Part shown: piece after piece, positions 61,115 to 64,000 of the stretch
Position numbering within the stretch: the first letter of the stretch is position 1
Layout of the letters: every line of letters starts with the position of its first letter
NCBI GenBank assembly: GCA_021234155.1
Contig: JAJEKV010000053.1
Coordinates: 9,247,798 to 9,311,797, forward strand
Source of the DNA: Isoetes taiwanensis
Taxonomy: Eukaryota > Streptophyta > Lycopodiopsida > Isoetales > Isoetaceae
Length of the DNA stretch: 64,000 bases
Direction: 5' to 3'
The notes under the pieces: generated by a model
Told to the model about the DNA's origin: nothing
Database searches by the model: none
What the model saw: the letters and a program-made list of their open reading frames with translations, nothing else
Made by a program: the position numbers and the translations under genes

Positions 61115-61370
61115 AATGTGGATGGCTCCTTTAAAAATAATGGTCCCCTTTGAAGAGATGAATATATATTAAACTATAGACTTCTAAAACTGGAGAGCAT
61201 GGAATCCATGATGTGTTTATGTAGGATTCCTTTCTAATTCATTGTCACTATTTGGTTGCAAAGGTCTAGTTTTTCTCAATAGAGTTAATATGGTTGTGAC
61301 ATCAAGAGGTACTTCATGTGACTGTTAGGCCACTTCACTTTTGTAAGAACACATTTGATTGCATATTATC
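61115..61370. other. Intergenic, no gene recognised
   Basis: No supported feature. Confidence 0.4.
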
Positions 61371-61462
61371 TTACCTCGTGAAAGAAATATCAGAACTTGC
61401 TTATAAATGTGATAGACCTGTTGGGATACAATCTGGTGGAATGGATCAAGTGCCACCACAGA
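61371..61462 (+). pseudogene. Galactokinase-like scrap (GHMP kinase)
   Basis: The plus frame reads LVKEISELAYKCDRPVGIQS, then GGMDQV. This fits the plant galactokinase stretch in which a Leu/Cys/Glu-rich helix is followed by IGTQSGGMDQA. The upstream SGLSSSSA motif and everything downstream are missing, and the surrounding reading is not protein-like. A short match, so held with caution. Confidence 0.45.
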
Positions 61463-62340
61463 TTGGATTTTGTGTGTATGGCTTTTGTAGAGTATCACTA
61501 GATTAGGCCACTTAACCATGGGCAACCTACTCTCACCCTTCATGGGAGAGCAAAGTAGGAATCTTATTTTAGCTTTGGACGCGTGGTAAGAGTACCATGA
61601 CACAAGGTCAAAAATTTTATTTTTCCGAGATTTGTTTTGCTAAGTGTGCTAAGTTGTTTAATTTTTAGCTACCTTCTTAATCACAAAACCCTAACTACTT
61701 AATGGAGGTAAAATGCAAAATATGATACATGTCATAGCAAAGACAATTCTTCTCAAACGGGAGATATCACTTCTCATTGTTCCAAACCGGAGGAGGGTAA
61801 TGACGTGTTAAGTTCCACTAGCTTTGTAGATTGCAAATAGAATCTTGGTAATAATCCCTCATATCAATTAAGTATAGAAGGTATGTGAAAGAGGCAACCT
61901 GGATGGATTAGCATCTTGTTTGAATTGTAAATATCCATCTACATACAAGGAGTTGAGAAATTGGAATGGCATTTGTATGAATAGAAACTTAATCAACCAT
62001 GCACGTAAATAGAGATTTAAAAATCCTTGCTTGAATTTCTTAGATAGTTATTCCAACTACTGTGAATGACATTGGAATCTATTAGTAGGTAGAAATGCAC
62101 ATAATCTATGGTCTTCTGAATGACGAGAAAGAATTTGTGGAAGTTGTGGCTAATGTAAATGCATGTAAGTAATCCTTGAGTGAATGATATTAAAGGAATG
62201 TATTAACAATTAGTAGATAGAAATATACACGGTCTTTGAAAACTTTTAAATGTAACGACCATAACTAGCTAGCTTTATAAATAATCTCCCCAATCTGCTA
62301 CTTAATAGAATACAATCTGATCTCAGATAGGCATGTTCTC
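61463..62340. other. Intergenic, downstream of the protease gene
   Basis: A phrase around AGTAGGTAGAAATGCAC / AGTAGATAGAAATATAC (62078 and 62213) lies in a loosely duplicated segment. No gene recognised; the last part may be 3' UTR of the protease. Confidence 0.5.
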
Positions 62341-63645
62341 TCAATAGTTGCTACAATCTGCTGGTACAAAAGAGATCTTCATTGCCCTTGTATCGTAGGT
62401 AACAAGATAATTCTGCTGCATTATGTTTCCAATGATGCCGACTGGACTAAGATCGCCTTCTTGTAGAATGGCACGTGACATCAGCAAGCACATGACATTG
62501 GGATTGACCATGCCCATGTAATTTGAAACCGAGGATCGAACGAAGCCCCTCGGCGGGAAAGTGAGGGGAGGAACCTGCACGTTAGGGGCACGTGAAACAT
62601 CAAAGCAGAGATCATGGCCAGGTACATGAACTTGAGGCACGTATGGCATTGCATTGACGAATGCACGTGCTACATCATTGAACACACCTTCCTCGAGGAT
62701 GGTGAGCGTAGTACCCGAATCAATCATTGTGCCATGAGAGTTGAGGTCTGAATATGGTTGATTGCGGTTTACAATCATGTGATTTCCTACACTGACGCTA
62801 TGAAGATGGACATAGTAGATTCCCTTGCCAAGGATGGGTGTAGAACTGGCCAAAGGATTTGGGGGAGGGGCTCCAAAGAAGAGGGCACTATCAGCATCTT
62901 GGCCATAAGGCGCGAGGCAGTAGGAGAATACTCCATCAATGGGCAACTGAGAGACAAGAGAAAGAGGTCCTGAATTTAGTCTGGCAATACCATCACCATC
63001 AAAACGGCCAACAAGAGTATTGGAACAACCGAAAGTTATCTTGGCCGGTGGGGAGCCAGGCAGAGCAATGGCTTCTGTTGCATACGCCCCCTTAGTGTAA
63101 CTCGTATCAAAATATTGATACACATAAGAACAAGAATATTCAGGACGATTTCTAAGAAAAGGATTGGGACGAGGGGTGCAAGAAGCACCAGACAAAGGGC
63201 CACAACCATAATAGGGATTACATCCAAGGGTGGAAAATGAACTAGACTGCCATGGATACAAGACATTTTCGGGACATGGAGCACAGCTTCCTTCATTTTG
63301 AGGGCATTCAGAGCAAGGGCCACACTTTAACCAAACTTGGTCGCTTCCGGTGTCCATTTGTACCCTAAAAGGCTTTGGGGGAGTGCCCATCCATAAGTCC
63401 ATCATATATCCAGATTGTGTGCTCGTAAGGGGGTTGCGACCATTGCGTCTAGCTTGCCAATATGCACTCCTTTTCTGGCTGCTTTCAGCCCCTCGATGCA
63501 ATTTCTCAGATGTTGGCAGGCCCTTGTGTACATGAGTTATATTCATTCTAATTTGCTCTGCTGCATGCGTTTGCGGGACTGAGACTGAGACTAGGCCTAG
63601 TACGAGCAATAGGATCCTCCATGATAATGTTAGAGAAGTAGACAT
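62341..63645 (-). CDS. Nepenthesin-like (A1B) aspartic protease, 434 aa, single exon
   Basis: A secreted or vacuolar pepsin-type endopeptidase. The Met at 63645 opens a hydrophobic signal peptide (residues 1-28, ILLLVLGLVSVSV), then a propeptide. The two catalytic motifs are DTGSDQVW (Asp 98) and IDSGTTLT (Asp 309). Between them lies the Cys-rich nepenthesin insert (CGPCSECPQNEGSCAPCPEN and following Cys residues near 142-172). C-terminal GIIGNIMQQNYLVTYD is the standard end of the family (GxxQQ). Length and lack of introns are usual. Odd: the usual GLGRGPLSLVSQL is replaced by IARLNSGPLSLVSQL, so the Gly-Leu-Gly turn is lost. The frame is otherwise intact and probably functional. Confidence 0.93.
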   Translation of the reverse strand: MSTSLTLSWRILLLVLGLVSVSVPQTHAAEQIRMNITHVHKGLPTSEKLHRGAESSQKRSAYWQARRNGRNPLTSTQSGYMMDLWMGTPPKPFRVQMDTGSDQVWLKCGPCSECPQNEGSCAPCPENVLYPWQSSSFSTLGCNPYYGCGPLSGASCTPRPNPFLRNRPEYSCSYVYQYFDTSYTKGAYATEAIALPGSPPAKITFGCSNTLVGRFDGDGIARLNSGPLSLVSQLPIDGVFSYCLAPYGQDADSALFFGAPPPNPLASSTPILGKGIYYVHLHSVSVGNHMIVNRNQPYSDLNSHGTMIDSGTTLTILEEGVFNDVARAFVNAMPYVPQVHVPGHDLCFDVSRAPNVQVPPLTFPPRGFVRSSVSNYMGMVNPNVMCLLMSRAILQEGDLSPVGIIGNIMQQNYLVTYDTRAMKISFVPADCSNY

Positions 63646-64000
63646 TGTGGAATTGCATTGTGAAACCCTGGAAGCTCAGTATTTGTAATTGTTAGTTGTT
63701 CCTTTAGATGCCTTTACCCAAAAGACTAAAAGGGTTTTCAAACTGGCTGCAATAGCATGTGAAAATGGTATGGGCTGGGAAGATTATGTTACAGTGAAGT
63801 GACGATGAAGTGCTGTAGAATTTGGGAAAGCACATGAATGAAAGCATATCAGCTGCAAGGATTTAATTTAAAGATGGCTACCTATCTAGTAAAATTTTAT
63901 CTTGTCATTTCTTGGCAGAATTTCTTGCCGGAACTTGTGGTGAAACAGTTGTCAAGAATTAGATGAGCTGGTTCAAATCTGCCGATCTAGTGGAGCATAT
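63646..64000. promoter_or_regulatory. Upstream region of the protease gene
   Basis: About 350 bp of 5' flank. I see no element that I can name with confidence and no other gene. Confidence 0.35.

Overview
This is nuclear DNA of a land plant, probably a non-seed plant (fern, lycophyte or bryophyte). The plant call is firm: spliced genes, a seven-exon mitochondrial carrier, a nepenthesin-type aspartic protease, and fragments of THO3/TEX1, a CLC channel, an RLCK-type kinase and an HLTF-like RING. The non-seed placement is an inference, mainly from a decayed DUF7869-type transposase-like gene, and is weak. The window is mostly transposon-derived. Only two genes look intact, both at the right-hand end and both on the minus strand.

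Region 1 to about 24 kb is a nest of four elements. The oldest visible layer is a LINE on the minus strand: two 187-bp 5'-UTR monomers, ORF1 (coiled coil plus C-terminal domain), then the start of ORF2 (APE endonuclease) running off the left edge. Its ORF1 is split by element A (812-7681). Its 5' UTR is split by a small foldback MITE, and the MITE is itself split by element B (9113-22409). A and B are one family: termini beginning AACAARGTTTAAAATGAAAC, 4-bp target duplications (TGTC and ATGG), asymmetric L and R end regions of about 0.9 and 1.15 kb, arrays of the 16-bp palindrome GGTATAAATTTATACC, and AGATTC-rich repeat blocks. The nesting proves the boundaries: removing A restores the ORF1 frame, and removing B restores the MITE palindrome. 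A and B lie in opposite orientation by their ends, yet their shared internal blocks are in the same orientation, so the interior of one is flipped relative to its ends. B carries a THO3 pseudogene and a 2.4-kb direct duplication. A carries two tRNA-derived SINEs. No transposase for this family is visible in the window.

Region 23-34 kb holds broken host-gene pieces on both strands: a Cys-rich ORF, a CLC channel, a receptor-like cytoplasmic kinase, a DnaJ-type zinc finger and an RS-rich segment. Region 34.5-41 kb is repeat-rich: Pro-rich codon repeats, a roughly 21-bp minisatellite, an 0.8-kb satellite in three direct and one inverted copies, each marked by a 58-nt hairpin, and several short tandem arrays. 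Region 41-48.5 kb holds decayed minus-strand coding pieces, including an FCP1/NIF-type phosphatase fragment, and is sprinkled with short GC-rich palindromes. A degenerate DUF7869-type gene lies at 48.9-51.9 kb. A 5'-truncated LINE with a poly(A) tail and an exceptionally long 49-bp target duplication lies at 52.5-53.5 kb.

Region 55-64 kb has the intact mitochondrial carrier, a lone HLTF-like RING exon, a CACTA-type terminus, a galactokinase-like scrap and the intact aspartic protease.

All identities are from reading the sequence and recalling family motifs; no database search was possible.
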